The notes under the pieces: generated by a model
The model's input: the letters and a program-made list of their open reading frames with translations, nothing else
Database searches by the model: none
What the model was told of the DNA's origin: nothing
Origin: Vicia villosa
Lineage: Eukaryota; Streptophyta; Magnoliopsida; Fabales; Fabaceae
NCBI RefSeq assembly: GCF_029867415.1
Contig: NW_026705178.1
Span: 624,501-688,500 of the forward strand
Length of the DNA stretch: 64,000 nt
Direction of reading: 5' to 3'
Shown: one piece after another, positions 35,501-46,838 of the stretch
How the letters are laid out: each line of letters opens with the position of its first letter
How positions within the stretch are numbered: position 1 is the stretch's first letter
Program-made: the position numbers and the translations under genes

Positions 35501-37123
35501 CCTGTAGGTTTGAATTCTGTGGAATGAGGTAGTCTTGTATATAAGGTGTTGTCTTACTTAATGTTATATATTTGTTAATTATGCAGTGCTTGCTGCATGG
35601 TTTAGGCTGAAATATCCCCATGTGGCCATTGGGGCACTGGCATCATCGGCTCCACTCCTATACTTCGACAATATCACACCTCAAAGTGCCTATTATGATG
35701 TTGTTACAAGGGATTTTAAAGTAACTCACTATAACTTCTTTTTTTTATCTTTTATGTTATTTGATTAATGTATTTTATATGAAAAACATAGTTAGTTAAG
35801 ATGACTTGACTTTAAATTCATTATTGGCATGCAGGAAGCGAGTGAGACATGCTATAAATTTATTCGGAACTCTTGGTCTGAAATCGACAAAGTAGCGTCT
35901 CAGAGAAATGGTCTTTCCATTCTAAGCCAGAGATTCAACACTTGCTAGTAAAAAAATAATATTTTCATTTATTTTCTTCCTCTTTTGTGTGAGCTATGAT
36001 TTAAATTCAGTTAAACTTAATCAAACTGTTCTTTCTTGCAGTCCTTTGGAGCAACATGATGAGTTAAAAAATAACCTGAAGAGCCAATATTTCTACTCAG
36101 CCCAATTTGATTATCCTCTAGTCATGGATATCTGTAAGGGTATTGATGAAGCTGCTTTTGGAAGCGATATCCTCAGTAGGATATATGGAGGTGTTGTTGC
36201 TTTTCAGGGAAACAAGAGATGTACTACTAATGCCGATAAGTATATGGAAGACACATTTAATGTTTATGAGTGGCAGGTATATAATATACATAAATAATTA
36301 TTGAAAGTTCTCTTTATATTATTTCAATTTTCTAGCACTTATCTTTGTGGAATTAAAAATGTTATGAATTAATGTTATGAATTATTATGCATTCAGAGAT
36401 GCACTGAGATAGTGATGCCTACCGGCATAAAAGGAAATTCAACCATGTTTCAACCTATGCCTTTCAGCTTCAAAAACTATGCTAAGAAGTGCAAGAAAAA
36501 GTTTGGAGTCTCACCTCGACCTCATTGGATCACTACTTACTATGGAGGTCATGTAAGTTGTTCTATATCAAAATTCATTAAAAAAGTATTTAAATATCAG
36601 TTTCAATATTATGATTATATTATTTTGTGAATTATGCAGAATATGAAGTTGGTTTTTCGAAGATTTGGTAGCAACATCATATTTTCAAATGGACTTAGAG
36701 ATCCTTATAGTAGTGCCGGGTAATGAAAATTCAAAAAAGTAAATTCATCTTGATTCTTTTAGTAGAATGCGTTAAAACTAACTATGTGACTTTTACATAT
36801 TTCAGAGTTCTAAAAAACTTATCCGATAGTCTCGTTGCGCTTACTACCGTCAATGGTATGTATGAATTTGTATTATAAGAGTAAATTGAAGCAGTATTAA
36901 GAGTTCAGAAGTAATTCTTATGATTTTATATATCGAAATGTAAACCAATTTATTCCGAATATGTTTTATAAATATTAATTTTTCAGGAACTCACTGTATG
37001 GATCTTATGGTTGCAAGTGAAAGTGATTCAAATTGGTTGACTGAGCAAAGGAGGAAAGAGGTGGAGATTATGCATGGATGGATTAAACAATATTATGCTG
37101 ATATTGATGCAGTAGGGCATTGA
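32516..37123 (+). CDS. Serine carboxypeptidase S28 family (Pro-X carboxypeptidase-like)
   Basis: Complete nine-exon gene: 32516-32851, 32937-33123, 35587-35720, 35835-35947, 36042-36276, 36397-36552, 36640-36719, 36806-36855, 36987-37123. All introns have GT...AG ends and the phases join to 475 residues without a stop. A hydrophobic signal peptide (about residues 1-22) points to the secretory or vacuolar route. The nucleophile is Ser171 in GGSYGG; Asp408 (GLRDPYSS) and His433 (NGTHCMDL) complete the triad. Family members remove a residue after proline from peptide C-termini. Length is about normal for the plant family. The frame was opened at the ATG at 32516, since the codon six bases earlier is GTG. 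Intron 2 is 2463 bp because of a LINE relic; the coding sequence itself is undamaged. Confidence 0.9.
33258..33405. repeat. About 43-49-bp tandem repeat, three units, in S28 intron 2
   Basis: Three near-identical units beginning GAAAACACATTGCATTGGTG and ending TATACTTAAAT, plus the start of a fourth. It lies just before the LINE relic. Confidence 0.8.
33420..35550 (+). mobile_element. LINE relic in intron 2 of the S28 gene
   Basis: Plus-strand LINE fragment in the same direction as the host gene. Recognisable bits: [12 protein letters not shown] (33500-33535), [13 protein letters not shown] (33705-33745) and a zf-RVT region at 33984-34694 ([14 protein letters not shown], then a TAG at 34317-34319, then HHLFLNC and WKQRNDVIF). 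A 37-bp block (GGTTATCTTCAAGAACAGGT) occurs three times at 33560-33705. Reverse transcriptase and endonuclease are absent. Borders are approximate and no target duplication was found. Confidence 0.7.
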
Positions 37124-37399
37124 AATTCTAGAATAATGATATAGGATGAAAAAAGATTAATATTTTCCAAGATTGCTTCCGAGTTTACACAGGAAGTGGT
37201 GGTATATTGTCAAGGAACATTAGTTTTAATTACGAATAATTTACATTAATGTGTTTTTTTCCTGTCACCAATTTAAACCAATGTTATTTTTGCCAGTGAA
37301 TGTTTTTATTTTTTGAATAATGCTAATGAATGGTAATGACCCATTAGAAAGATGACATTTTTGAAGACAACTTTACCTCATATTATTCACATTTTTATA
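37124..37399. promoter_or_regulatory. S28 3' flank
   Basis: AT-rich sequence after the stop codon, expected to hold the 3' UTR and poly(A) signals; no single canonical AATAAA stands out. No coding potential. Confidence 0.35.
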
Positions 37400-37860
37400 A
37401 TCAACCTCATATTATGGCTTATAGACTTTAACTACTAGTGGAGACATGTGTTTATCCTCCTTACCATCTGCATTGAGCTTTGTCTCATACACCCATTTTA
37501 CTCGAATAGGCTTATGTCCCTATGAAATATTCGTTAATAATTCCTAAGTGTTATTTTTCTCTAATGCATTAACCTATTCATCCATGGCCTTATAGCATTT
37601 TATCTCTTTGATGGCACCGTGAAAAACAATGATATAAATTAAAATGAGCAATTGGATCATCAATTTTATCAACTCCACTATTCTCATGATTTTGCATCCA
37701 TGCTGACCTTATCTTATGCGTTGGGGGTTTAGGTTCATTTGACACTTCATCTTCCACTTCTATTTGTGAATTTGGCGAGGAAGATGAGGGTGAATTTGAA
37801 AGAAAGTTCTCCTTCAAATCAACCCACTTAAAATCAAAGGTCAACATCATTCCATACCTT
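37400..37860 (-). pseudogene. Ty1/copia reverse transcriptase N-terminal relic
   Basis: Minus-strand reading gives AMDE-x-VNALEKNNT and KPIRVKWVYETKLN, the start of copia reverse transcriptase (consensus pattern: acidic MDEE, ALEKN, VKWVYKTK), preceded by the integrase-RT linker (frame 37850-37590, acidic and Ser/Pro-rich). Several stops. No catalytic YVDD is present. Confidence 0.7.
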
Positions 37861-37887
37861 CAAACTAGAATCCTCTTTTCAAACAGT

Positions 37888-38302
37888 GTGAACCATAATT
37901 ACATTATTAGAGAAGATGCTGGACCCCTCTGGCTTTTAATCGAAGAAGTTCCAACAAAGTGTGTAGAAGGAGCTTTTCACCACATGATTCTCTCCAAAGA
38001 GAACCATCCAACAAGACTCCCTTATGGATCAATGATCACCAAACTCTTAGCAACCTTCAAAATTGATACCTTGGACGAAGATGTAGACTCAGCAAACCAT
38101 ATGATCACATATATTGCGCTCAAAGAGATAAAGATTCTAGTCAAACGTGGAGTACTACATGATGACCAAATAATACAGGAAGAATATAATCTATAAGAAG
38201 TAGAAGACACAAAGATCAACAAAGTTTTGCAGATATGTCAGAACATAGCCAAAGATATGGAGAAGATCAAGAAAATAATCTCAAGGATGATGATACTTGA
38301 AT
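37888..38302 (+). pseudogene. Env-like/ORF3-type protein C-terminal relic
   Basis: Plus-strand frame 37888-38196 continues past one TAA in the same frame to 38302. It contains LPYGSMITKLLATFKID, which parallels IPFARMVSDILTESNLL in the SIRE-like third ORF at 51901-54144, and then a short amphipathic coiled coil (QICQNIAKDMEKIKKIIS) like the tail of that ORF. It is probably the end of an env-like ORF from a related copia element. Assignment rests on pattern similarity only. Confidence 0.45.
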
Positions 38303-38481
38303 AGTCTCACTTATGTGTTAGTGTGTTTGATTTCTTGTTATTTCGTGCTTTCCGTTCTATTTTAAGTATGAAAGTTTCCTTTGTACTTTGAATTATTATC
38401 AATTTTAATTAATAAAAGAGTATCATTTTCCTTTTCCTAAATATTTACTTGCTAATTAAGTTTTATTGAGACTTTGAATAT

Positions 38482-38482
<1 letters not shown>

Positions 38483-38568
<86 letters not shown>
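38483..38568. repeat. (TA)n microsatellite
   Basis: About 86 bp of TA. Confidence 0.95.
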
Positions 38569-38571
<3 letters not shown>

Positions 38572-38689
38572 CATGTATTAAAGACTAACATGCATGGACA
38601 ATGGTGACTCTATCTCTAGTTAGTTTTCATATTTTACTGATATTTTAACATGTATTATCAACTTAATATTATTATTATTTTTATTTTTT

Positions 38690-39335
38690 TTTGAAAGAAA
38701 GGATATTTTATTTTTATTAATACTCACAGGTTAAATAATACAAAAAAAGTCCAATGGCCAAAACCTAGTTTATAGTAATAATTGGGCCGTATAACCTCTA
38801 AGCTTCCTAAAAGCCCAACTCTTGTAAACTATAGCATCTATAATGATATTTACATGGTCTATACTATTGGTATGATTAAAAACAATATTGTTCCTCCTAC
38901 TCCATAAGGCATAGAGAGCTTCAGAAAACGCCATTTTAAGTAGCTTAGCTTTGCTACCCTTCCTCGAAATCTCCTGCAATATCCACTGAATTTCTCCATT
39001 CCAGGGCAGAGGTAAGTGATCATAGTTCAACCACTTCAGGACCTGTTTCCAAGTATCAGAATTAGAGGGACATTCAAAGAAGAGGTGAGATCTGCTATCT
39101 TCACTGCTCCTGCATAAACCACACTGTGTATCGGTCTTCCCATGACAAATGAGCCAAGTAATAAATTGAGCTCGAGGCATAGCTGATAAAAAAGATATCT
39201 CCAATCCACATTATCAGGCCTATCACTTAACACCCTATAAAGCTTAGTCATGTTAAATCTGTTATGAGCTAGCATATGATTCCAGTCCACTGGCACTTGC
39301 ATTACAATATCCCTCATGTCCATAATCCTTTTAAT
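38690..39335 (-). mobile_element. Short 5'-truncated LINE fragment
   Basis: The last about 650 bp of a LINE. The frame 39204-38770 encodes a zf-RVT domain (CGLCRSSEDSRSHLFFEC) and ALWSRRNNIVF. The A-rich tail is at 38685-38700. The flanks share ATTATCAACTTA (38655-38666 and 39336-39347) followed by ATT repeats, consistent with a target duplication. Severe 5' truncation is common for LINEs. Confidence 0.75.
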
Positions 39336-39346
39336 TATCAACTTAC

Positions 39347-39347
<1 letters not shown>

Positions 39348-39426
<79 letters not shown>
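39348..39426. repeat. (ATT)n microsatellite
   Basis: About 26 ATT units in the right-hand target duplication of the LINE fragment; the left-hand duplication has only three or four. Confidence 0.95.
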
Positions 39427-39427
<1 letters not shown>

Positions 39428-39479
39428 GATATGAATTAAACTTTTCTCCAAGAAAAAAACTAAAATAATTGCACTGTAT

Positions 39480-39696
39480 CAGGGGCGGAGCCAAGGCCCA
39501 GCTAGCCCGGGCAAGCGCCCGGGCTCAACCCCTATTTTCTTTGTATTCCCCCTATTTAATAGTCAATTTTTAGACAACTCAGGGGTAAAATTAGGGGCAA
39601 AATTAGTAAAAATAGGGTGTGAAAATTAAAACAGATGAGTAATCAATGGTGTAAATTTTTTGCCCAGGCTGCATAAAATTTCTGGCTCCGCCACTG
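39480..39696. mobile_element. hAT-type MITE, 217 bp
   Basis: Terminal inverted repeats CAGGGGCGGAGCCA and TGGCTCCGCCACTG (13 of 14 match), flanked by a perfect 8-bp duplication CACTGTAT (39472-39479 and 39697-39704). An 8-bp duplication is the hAT signature. Non-coding. Confidence 0.9.
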
Positions 39697-39796
39697 CACT
39701 GTATAATAAATTGCGATTAGTATGTACACACCAATATATATTCCACTTGATTTCGATCCAAACAAATAAGAATTAATAATTGGGCATTTACTTGTC

Positions 39797-40000
39797 TACT
39801 CTCTCCATCCTCTTCTATAAGCGAATTTTATTTTTAGATTAATACAATAAACGACGTATTTGGACTACATATAGACTCGATATATTATTTATTGAATGAA
39901 TAAAAATGTAAAATTTGCTTATAAAAGAGAGACTCGATATATTATTTATTGAATAAACTTATAAAATAAAATTTGCTTATAAAAGAGAATGGAAGAAGTA
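39797..40000. mobile_element. MITE, about 204 bp
   Basis: Inverted ends TACTCTCTCCATCCTCTTCT and the inverse of AGAGAATGGAAGAAGTA, with the shared inner motif TTATAAGMGAA. It contains an internal partial duplication around GACTCGATATATTATTTATT. Confidence 0.65.
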
Positions 40001-40341
40001 TCTTGTTGTATTTTGTTGGTTTATCCCGAAATTGGCTGTACTTGTACCTTTTGTCGAAGTTTCCTTATACTTTATACTTTGGCCGATAATACATTCCTAT
40101 TTCTATAATGTATTTTATTTTCCTCTTAAAAAAAATAATATTGTAAAATGAGTTGATATCAAAATGTACATACCATATTTATTTAACGGAAATTTAAACC
40201 ATAATTTTTTTAAAAATTTTAAAACAATATTTAACATAAAACAAATGAACTATTATTATAAAAAAAAAAAAAACTAACAATTTTATTTAAAAGAGAAATC
40301 AATTTACATATTCCACTTGTTTTGATACAAACAAGTAAGAA
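40001..40341. other. AT-rich 3' flank of DEFL2, nothing else seen
   Basis: Non-coding AT-rich sequence with A-runs. Confidence 0.5.
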
Positions 40342-40684
40342 TTAATTATTGTGCTTCCAAGGTGAACAACAACAGCGATCTTCAAGACAAGCTCCACCTC
40401 CAGGATACTTCAATGATTTACAATAATTAAAACAATCCTCTTTACTTGAACAATGCACTCCTTTGCCATAGCAATGCATAAGAGGGAGGTTGGCTGCAAT
40501 CAATATTGTCTTGTTAGAACTACGTATCAACACATATTGTTCTAAAAAATACAAAATAAATTGAGAAAAAAAAAAGGTATTATTTTTGTTGGAGTTCAAT
40601 AAAAATGTAATTACCTTGAGCTGAAATGGAAGCAATGAATAGAATTGCAATGAAAAAGAACATGCAGTTGATATACATAGCCAT
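40342..40684 (-). CDS. DEFL2: secreted defensin-like cysteine-rich peptide
   Basis: Two exons: 40684-40615 (70 nt) and 40493-40342, joined through GT...AG to 73 residues. Exon 1 encodes a signal peptide (MAMYINCMFFFIAILFIASI and a few more residues) and is the same length as in DEFL1 and DEFL3, with the same intron position. The mature part has C-x6-C-x5-C-x3-C-x10-C-x4-C-C-C, almost the spacing of DEFL1, but little identity outside the cysteines; its C-terminus is longer (SPWKHNN). Probably a distant paralogue acting outside the cell or at a symbiotic or pathogen interface; the exact role is unknown. Confidence 0.85.
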
Positions 40685-40737
40685 GTTCTATGGAAGATGG
40701 AAAAATTACAGATACTCTATAAGTTACTATTGTGTTC

Positions 40738-40745
40738 TATTTATA
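40738..40745 (-). promoter_or_regulatory. DEFL2 TATA box
   Basis: TATAAATA on the minus strand, 54 bp upstream of the ATG. The W-box block shared by DEFL1 and DEFL3 was not seen here. Confidence 0.6.
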
Positions 40746-40799
40746 AGAAAAATCTCTAGGATAAAAGATTTTTTTTTTTGTTTCAACGAAAGAAATCAT

Positions 40800-42110
40800 T
40801 TAATATGAAGCAAAATAAATAAATAATTAAGTGAAATAATATTGACTAATAATCTATAACAACATATAACAGCAAAGTACTTAAAATACGTTTTGTTTAA
40901 ATTTAATTAAAATCTTTTACACATTACTACTCTTACTACCCATTTAACAATTTCAGTTTTTATTAACTTTTAATTGGCAGTTTCTTTATTCCAATAGGCA
41001 CATTCTTGAAAAAAATTAATAGTACCTTTGATTTTAAAACGGTAATTGCAGTTTTTTTAACATAAAAGAAACACGTCATTGGTGCAAAATATGGTCTTGT
41101 CTTGTGTATTTACTCTTAAAGAAAGAGAGAAAAAAAAACATTTCATATCAAGAAAAGTGATATTTTAGTGTTTAAGTTTTTTCTATGAGTTTAAAGATAC
41201 TGACAATGTAAACTAATTTTATACATACAATCAATCAAAATTTTTACAATTGTTATATGATATTAGTTTTTTTAAATTAAAATTGTGTTTTAATTGAATA
41301 CATATTTGTAATTAGTTGACAGTCTAAAAATATTTTCTACAGTCGGTCCATATTCCTTTTTCTCTTGGTCTATTATATGCATTGTTATTGAAATTCAAAT
41401 GTTGAGTTTGTTTCTTAAGGTAATATAATTTAGAAAAACTTATTTGCAATATTGGTCAAAATCTTGCCTCTCTTATATAGTTTTTTTTTTGTGTGTAAAA
41501 TAAAAGAGACGGTATATGACACTAAAACAATGGCAAAGTGATTAAATAGATGGTGAAAAAAATTATTTTGGACATTAATGAAGATAATAGCTTTCCTATA
41601 AATTAAAATTCAACATATCAAAAAATGAAATAACAAAGAGCATCTCACTTTTATATATCCATTTGAATTAATAGCTGCATTCTTTAGATAATAGAAAACT
41701 TATCAAGCTTTTGAATTTATATACTCGTCAAAGATTTAAATCTATCGATCATTTATAAGCAACCTAAAATACTCATCAATATCATTATGTATCTCTCACA
41801 TCAGTGCTCATGTGTGTAGACCCCAGCAATATCATCTCCTACAATATAAGTAAACTTACATGCAAACCCCAACAACGAAAAATACATAGAAGAGAGAGAA
41901 GAAGAATCAAACATCTCTCACAGTGTTACCGTTTCAAAAGGATGTGCATCCAATTGTCATTTATCTTTCGAGTTTATTATGACAAAATTTGAAAGCATTT
42001 AATTTTAAAACAACTTGACATTGGATCAAGTATTTTAAATAATTATGAAAAGACTTGAATTAATTGGAAAATGAACTTGACGTTGAATTAGGAATTTGCA
42101 TTGCATTTGA
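40800..42110. other. AT-rich spacer, no gene seen
   Basis: Non-coding on both strands. The ORF at 41804-41992 has no domain-like features. Confidence 0.55.
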
Positions 42111-42119
42111 TTAAATTAA

Positions 42120-43318
42120 GAGTGAAGACCCATTTTGGTCCCTCACAAAAACTACAGAACTCAAATTAGTCCTCCACAAAAAATAGGACCCGATTTAATC
42201 TCTTACAAAATATAACCGGGTCATATTAGTCCTTCTGGGGATATTTTTTTCAAACCGGTTTTTTCTTCTACTTTTAAACCGTGACTGGACCGCCAAGTCG
42301 TATTTTATTTTTCATTTTTCATATTTTAAATACTAAATTGATTTTTATTTTTAATTTTGATTTTATTTTTAAACAATTCAGATTTTAAAATACAAAAAAA
42401 AAAAGATTTGTTCTGAAAAGGACATTTAGGTCACATCCTATGCCTTTACCACTATGCCAACGTACACTTGTGACAAATAATTTGCATGATTTATAGTAAT
42501 ATTAAACAATTCTAAATTTAAAATATAAAATATAAAATTTGTACCCATGAGGTCTCAAACTCAAGTCCCTTCAAATTTAATGATAGTCACTTTATTGTAA
42601 ATATGAAAAGTAATCTAAGAGGGGTTGCATGAATTAGATTAATTGATATTAGTGAATTTTTCTTGATAATGAATGTTAACAATGTTTTGATTTTTTTGAA
42701 ACTATTATAACAATTTCGAAAAAATTAGAACAATATTGCTAACATTCATAATCGAGAGAAATTCACTAATACCGATTAATCTAACTGATTCACCCGCTCT
42801 TAAATCACTTTTCATATTTACAGTACAGTGAAGTGACTATCATTAAATTTGAAGGGACTTGAGTTTGAGACCTCATGAGTACAAATTTTATATTTTATAT
42901 TTTAAATTTAGAATTGTTTAATATTACTATAAATCATGCAAATTATTTGTCACAAGTGTACTTTGGCATAGTGGTAAAGGCATAGGATGTGACCTAAATG
43001 TCTTAAGTTCGATTCCTTTTCAGAACAAATCTGATCTTTTTTTTGTATTTTAAAATCTGAATTGTTTAAAAATAAAATCAAAATTAAAAATAAAAATCAA
43101 TTTAGTATTTAAAATATGAAAAATGTAAAATAAAATACGACTTGGCGGTCCAGTCACGGTTTAAAAGTAGAAGAAAAAACCGGTTTGAAAAAAATATCCT
43201 CAGAAGGACTAATATGACCCGGTTATATTTTGTAAGGGATTAAATCGGGTCCTATTTTTTGTGGAGGACTAATTTGGGTTCTGTAGTTTTTGTGAGGGAC
43301 CAAAATGGGTCTTCACTC
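42120..43318. mobile_element. Long foldback element, MULE-type, 1199 bp
   Basis: Near-perfect palindrome with arms of almost 600 bp meeting at about 42720. Ends GAGTGAAGACCC and GGGTCTTCACTC. Flanked by a perfect 9-bp duplication TTAAATTAA (42111-42119 and 43319-43327). Same terminal motif as the 5449 and 8003 elements. No coding capacity. As RNA, either strand would form a long hairpin. Confidence 0.85.
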
Positions 43319-43327
43319 TTAAATTAA

Positions 43328-43990
43328 TTTGAAAAATAGGTTGATGTTAGATCAAGTATTTTTTATTCTTTTTGTGAAATAGTTAATTTTATTTCTAATT
43401 CTTAAATTAATTATAAATATTATGTTAATATAATGTTAAAATTAAAGATAAAACTAATATGAAACATTAACACTAAAATAAACTAAAATCATCATAAAAA
43501 ATGAAAATGAAGCAAACAATAAAAAACAAGAAACTAAAGAAAAATGGGCCAAAGAAATAAAATAAAGGCCACAAAAGAAAGTCAGAGGGGTGTTAACAAA
43601 ACCCAAGGTGGTGTAGGAATGAGTAGGTGAAGGCCCAATAGCCTTGCCAACCAACTCAAAAGTCAACCTAATTGAATTACCTTACAGGTGTAGGATCTAA
43701 TGACCTTCCAGTAAAAGGAGATCAAAGAGATGACACACACACAAGAGGTTTAGGTGTGGGAGCTTACCCAACCCTTTAGTTGACTGAAGAAGTCAATTGG
43801 ATTAGGGGCCATTATCGTGCCATGTGTCCAAGATCAATGGAAGGGAAAATTTTTATTGAAATGAAAAATCCTCATAAACTTCTCATTTTAACAATCATGT
43901 CTCTATCCTAATCTCTCTCACTCTAGAACTTTCCGACCTTTCTCTTCATAAACCCCCATAATTCATATTCTCTATTGTGTGTTGATTCAT
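43328..43990. other. Spacer, possibly decayed copia LTR
   Basis: No gene seen. The position just before a gag relic and a CT-rich stretch at about 43905-43960 suggest a decayed LTR, but no partner LTR or primer site was found. Confidence 0.35.
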
Positions 43991-43998
43991 ATTTTCAA

Positions 43999-45095
43999 AA
44001 GTGGAAGATGACTTCCAACACTTTTTCTAACAAGACTTCCAACCCTAACTCATGTTCAAAGACTAATCGTCTCACGAGGAAGATGACTTCCAACACTTTC
44101 TCTAACAAGAGATCTTTCCTAAACACACCTCCATCATTTTATGGTGATAGGTTTGAACTATGGAAAGTGAGATTTAAAATTTTATTCAAGAGAAAATGAA
44201 CACGCAAGGCAAAGAAAATGAGTGTTTTATTCATAAGTGGTTTTGTAAATTTAGAAATTATTCATAAGGCATAAGCTCAAAGCTTAAATAGTCTTCCATG
44301 TATTCATCTAACTTTTTCAAAACAACTCTTGTGGTTTCCTTCAAAAGAACAATATAAGTAGTTGAATGATCTTCAGAGAATTCAACATCAAATGGAGGAG
44401 CTTCATTTGTGGGAGGATGTGAAGAGGAATCAACAACTATTTAAATCTTCGAAATAAGAAGAGAGAAAAAGCCACCACAAATGAAGAAGAGACAACCTCT
44501 AGAAGAACTTTTGAAGAATCATCTTTCAAGGAATAAGATGAAGTCGTCTTGGAAGTATCTCACGAGGAAGATGATCATGAGGTAACAAATCTATCTTACA
44601 AACACTTGTTTAAGCTTAGTTATAAGCACATTGAAGAAAATGATAAGATTAAAAAGCGTAACTTAGACATTAAGGATTATCTAGAGGTTCTTGAAAAGTG
44701 TAATGAAACACTTAAGTTTGAAATAGCGAATATTTGAAACTCAGCTAGAACATGTGAGATTTGTGTCTCGATGAAAAAAGAAGTCACATATTTTCATGAA
44801 ACCCTAATTAAATTTCCTAAGGGGGAATAAAAGCTTGACTTGATCTTATCAATTTAAAAGTCTTCCTTAAATTAAAGTGGACTAGGTTTTACAACCACTA
44901 GAGCACGTATTATAGAAGTAAATAAAAAAATGAATCGACTTATTTATAAATTATGTCATTGTAATATATTTGTCCATTTAGATCCATTTTGTTTTGATAA
45001 ATTGAAAAGGTCTAAAGGTAGTAACCATAGACCTTCTATAACCACTAACGCGCTAGGACCCAAGAAAATTTTGGTACCAAAGGTGAAACCCTAGT
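43999..45095 (+). pseudogene. Ty1/copia gag relic
   Basis: Plus-strand fragments: MTSNTFSNK repeated after a 76-bp duplication (44007 and 44083), PPSFYGDRFELWKVRFKI (gag N-terminal motif), a Lys/Glu-rich coiled region (44549-44737), and GPKKILVPKVKP at about 45056-45092, which resembles the end of SIRE/Maximus gag. Frameshifts and stops separate them. The zinc knuckle and pol are absent. Confidence 0.6.
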
Positions 45096-45990
45096 ATATA
45101 TTTGCAAGGATGCTTTGCAGATCGTGTGAAGTCTTAGCGTATATTAAATGAGGCTTTGCAAAGCAAAGGGTATACTCTCGAGTATATCAAGTATACAATA
45201 GGTTTTTATTTTAAGTCTATGATTCATGGATATTCACTAATGAGTAATATCAATAACCGTGATTAAAACAAGTCTCTTGTTGAGGATGGTCTCCACATCT
45301 CTAATCTATGATGATCTTCTAACCTCTTAATGGATTGAGCTGATAAGTCTGTGTTGAACTTATCTACATCGTTGTTTCACCAACTCTAGTATCAAATTAT
45401 CCGTAGAGAAAGACATGTCACATTATGTTGGCATTCCCTCGAAACAGGCAGGTTTTATCAAGTTTTCTTGATAATTGAGATAGAACACTATTTTAAAGTT
45501 GAATGATCGAAAACATTTGATTAATCCTTTAAGATAGCGTGTTTAATTTTTTTCTTCATAATTTAAAATATTTTTGCTAACCAAGTAGATGAGTTCTTTA
45601 GTGTTTTAAAGAAAAGGGTGTAAATTAGTTGCCTAATGGTGTAAAAACTAAGAAATCCAAAGCTAAATTCAGCACAAGGTTCTAAAAGCATCAAATAGGC
45701 CAAACAGAAAAAGTCCAATTGATAAGAACACCGTGGCACACATATTTAAAAATCCTATCTTATTAAAACTTCATTTTTCAAGTAAATCAAATTCCCGCAA
45801 CGATGAAATTTGTAAAAAAAATTCCTTGAAGATTTGATTATCTAATTGATTGTAGCCTTAATCAAATTGAAATGCGGTTGAGCTTTTGGAAATAGTTGGC
45901 TCTGAATTTTACTAAAGGCAATCTCCATTGATTTTGTGTAAGGTTTACACAATAAAATCTCTAGAGGCTTCGCGCACGTGTGTGTGTATG

Positions 45991-46107
<117 letters not shown>

Positions 46108-46384
46108 TTTCATTTAGATCGAACTTTTATAATTTCTGGTGTCGTCTCTTTACCCTTATCTATTTATTTTCCGCATATTTATTTTTTGTTACTATTGTTC
46201 AAATATTTTTTTCAAAAATATTTTTGAACTCCAAAAATGAAAAAAATTATTTTTAAACTATCGTTTTAGAAATCCCCACAATTCACCCCTCTTATGTGTG
46301 GAGTCATATGTCCAACGTAGTCATAATAGAAGGTAGCATAACAACTTCAACCGCTTATGCTTTTAACAAACGATTCTTATGAAT

Positions 46385-46560
46385 ACACCTCCACCGTTTA
46401 ATGGTGAAATGTTTGATATATGTAAAAAGAGAATAAAAAAATATTTTGAAGCTATTAACTTTAAATTATGGAATATTTTTTATAAATGGTCCATTTGTTC
46501 CAACTCACTTTGTTAATAGTGAAGTAGTAAATAAACCCAGTAATCTATAGACTATATGAG
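46385..46560 (+). pseudogene. Second copia gag N-terminal relic
   Basis: Reads NTPPPFNGEMFDICKKRIKK, then FEAINFKLWNIF, a copia gag N-terminal pattern, ended by stops. It differs from the 43999 relic, so it comes from another copy. Confidence 0.55.
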
Positions 46561-46838
46561 ATAAGAGAAAAGTAAAACTAAGTTTTAAATCCAGGTACTT
46601 GATTATAAGTGCATTAAGAATTATAGAGTACCTTTATTTTAGTTGTAATACTGACAAGGAAGTATGTGACACTCTTGAAATGATATGTGGAGATCAAGAG
46701 AGGATAAACATACCTATTCAAGAAAACGAGACACCAAGTGAAAGTGAAGGTTATCTTCAAGGATAGCTTTCAAACAATTAAATTGTTGAAATCTATTTAA
46801 CAAAGTCTGTTTCTAAAATATATCTTAGATTCAATAAC

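Noticed and set aside
43454..43666. Minus-strand hydrophobic ORF resembling a membrane protein
   Set aside because: Short, low complexity, no homology signal, in decayed repeat sequence.
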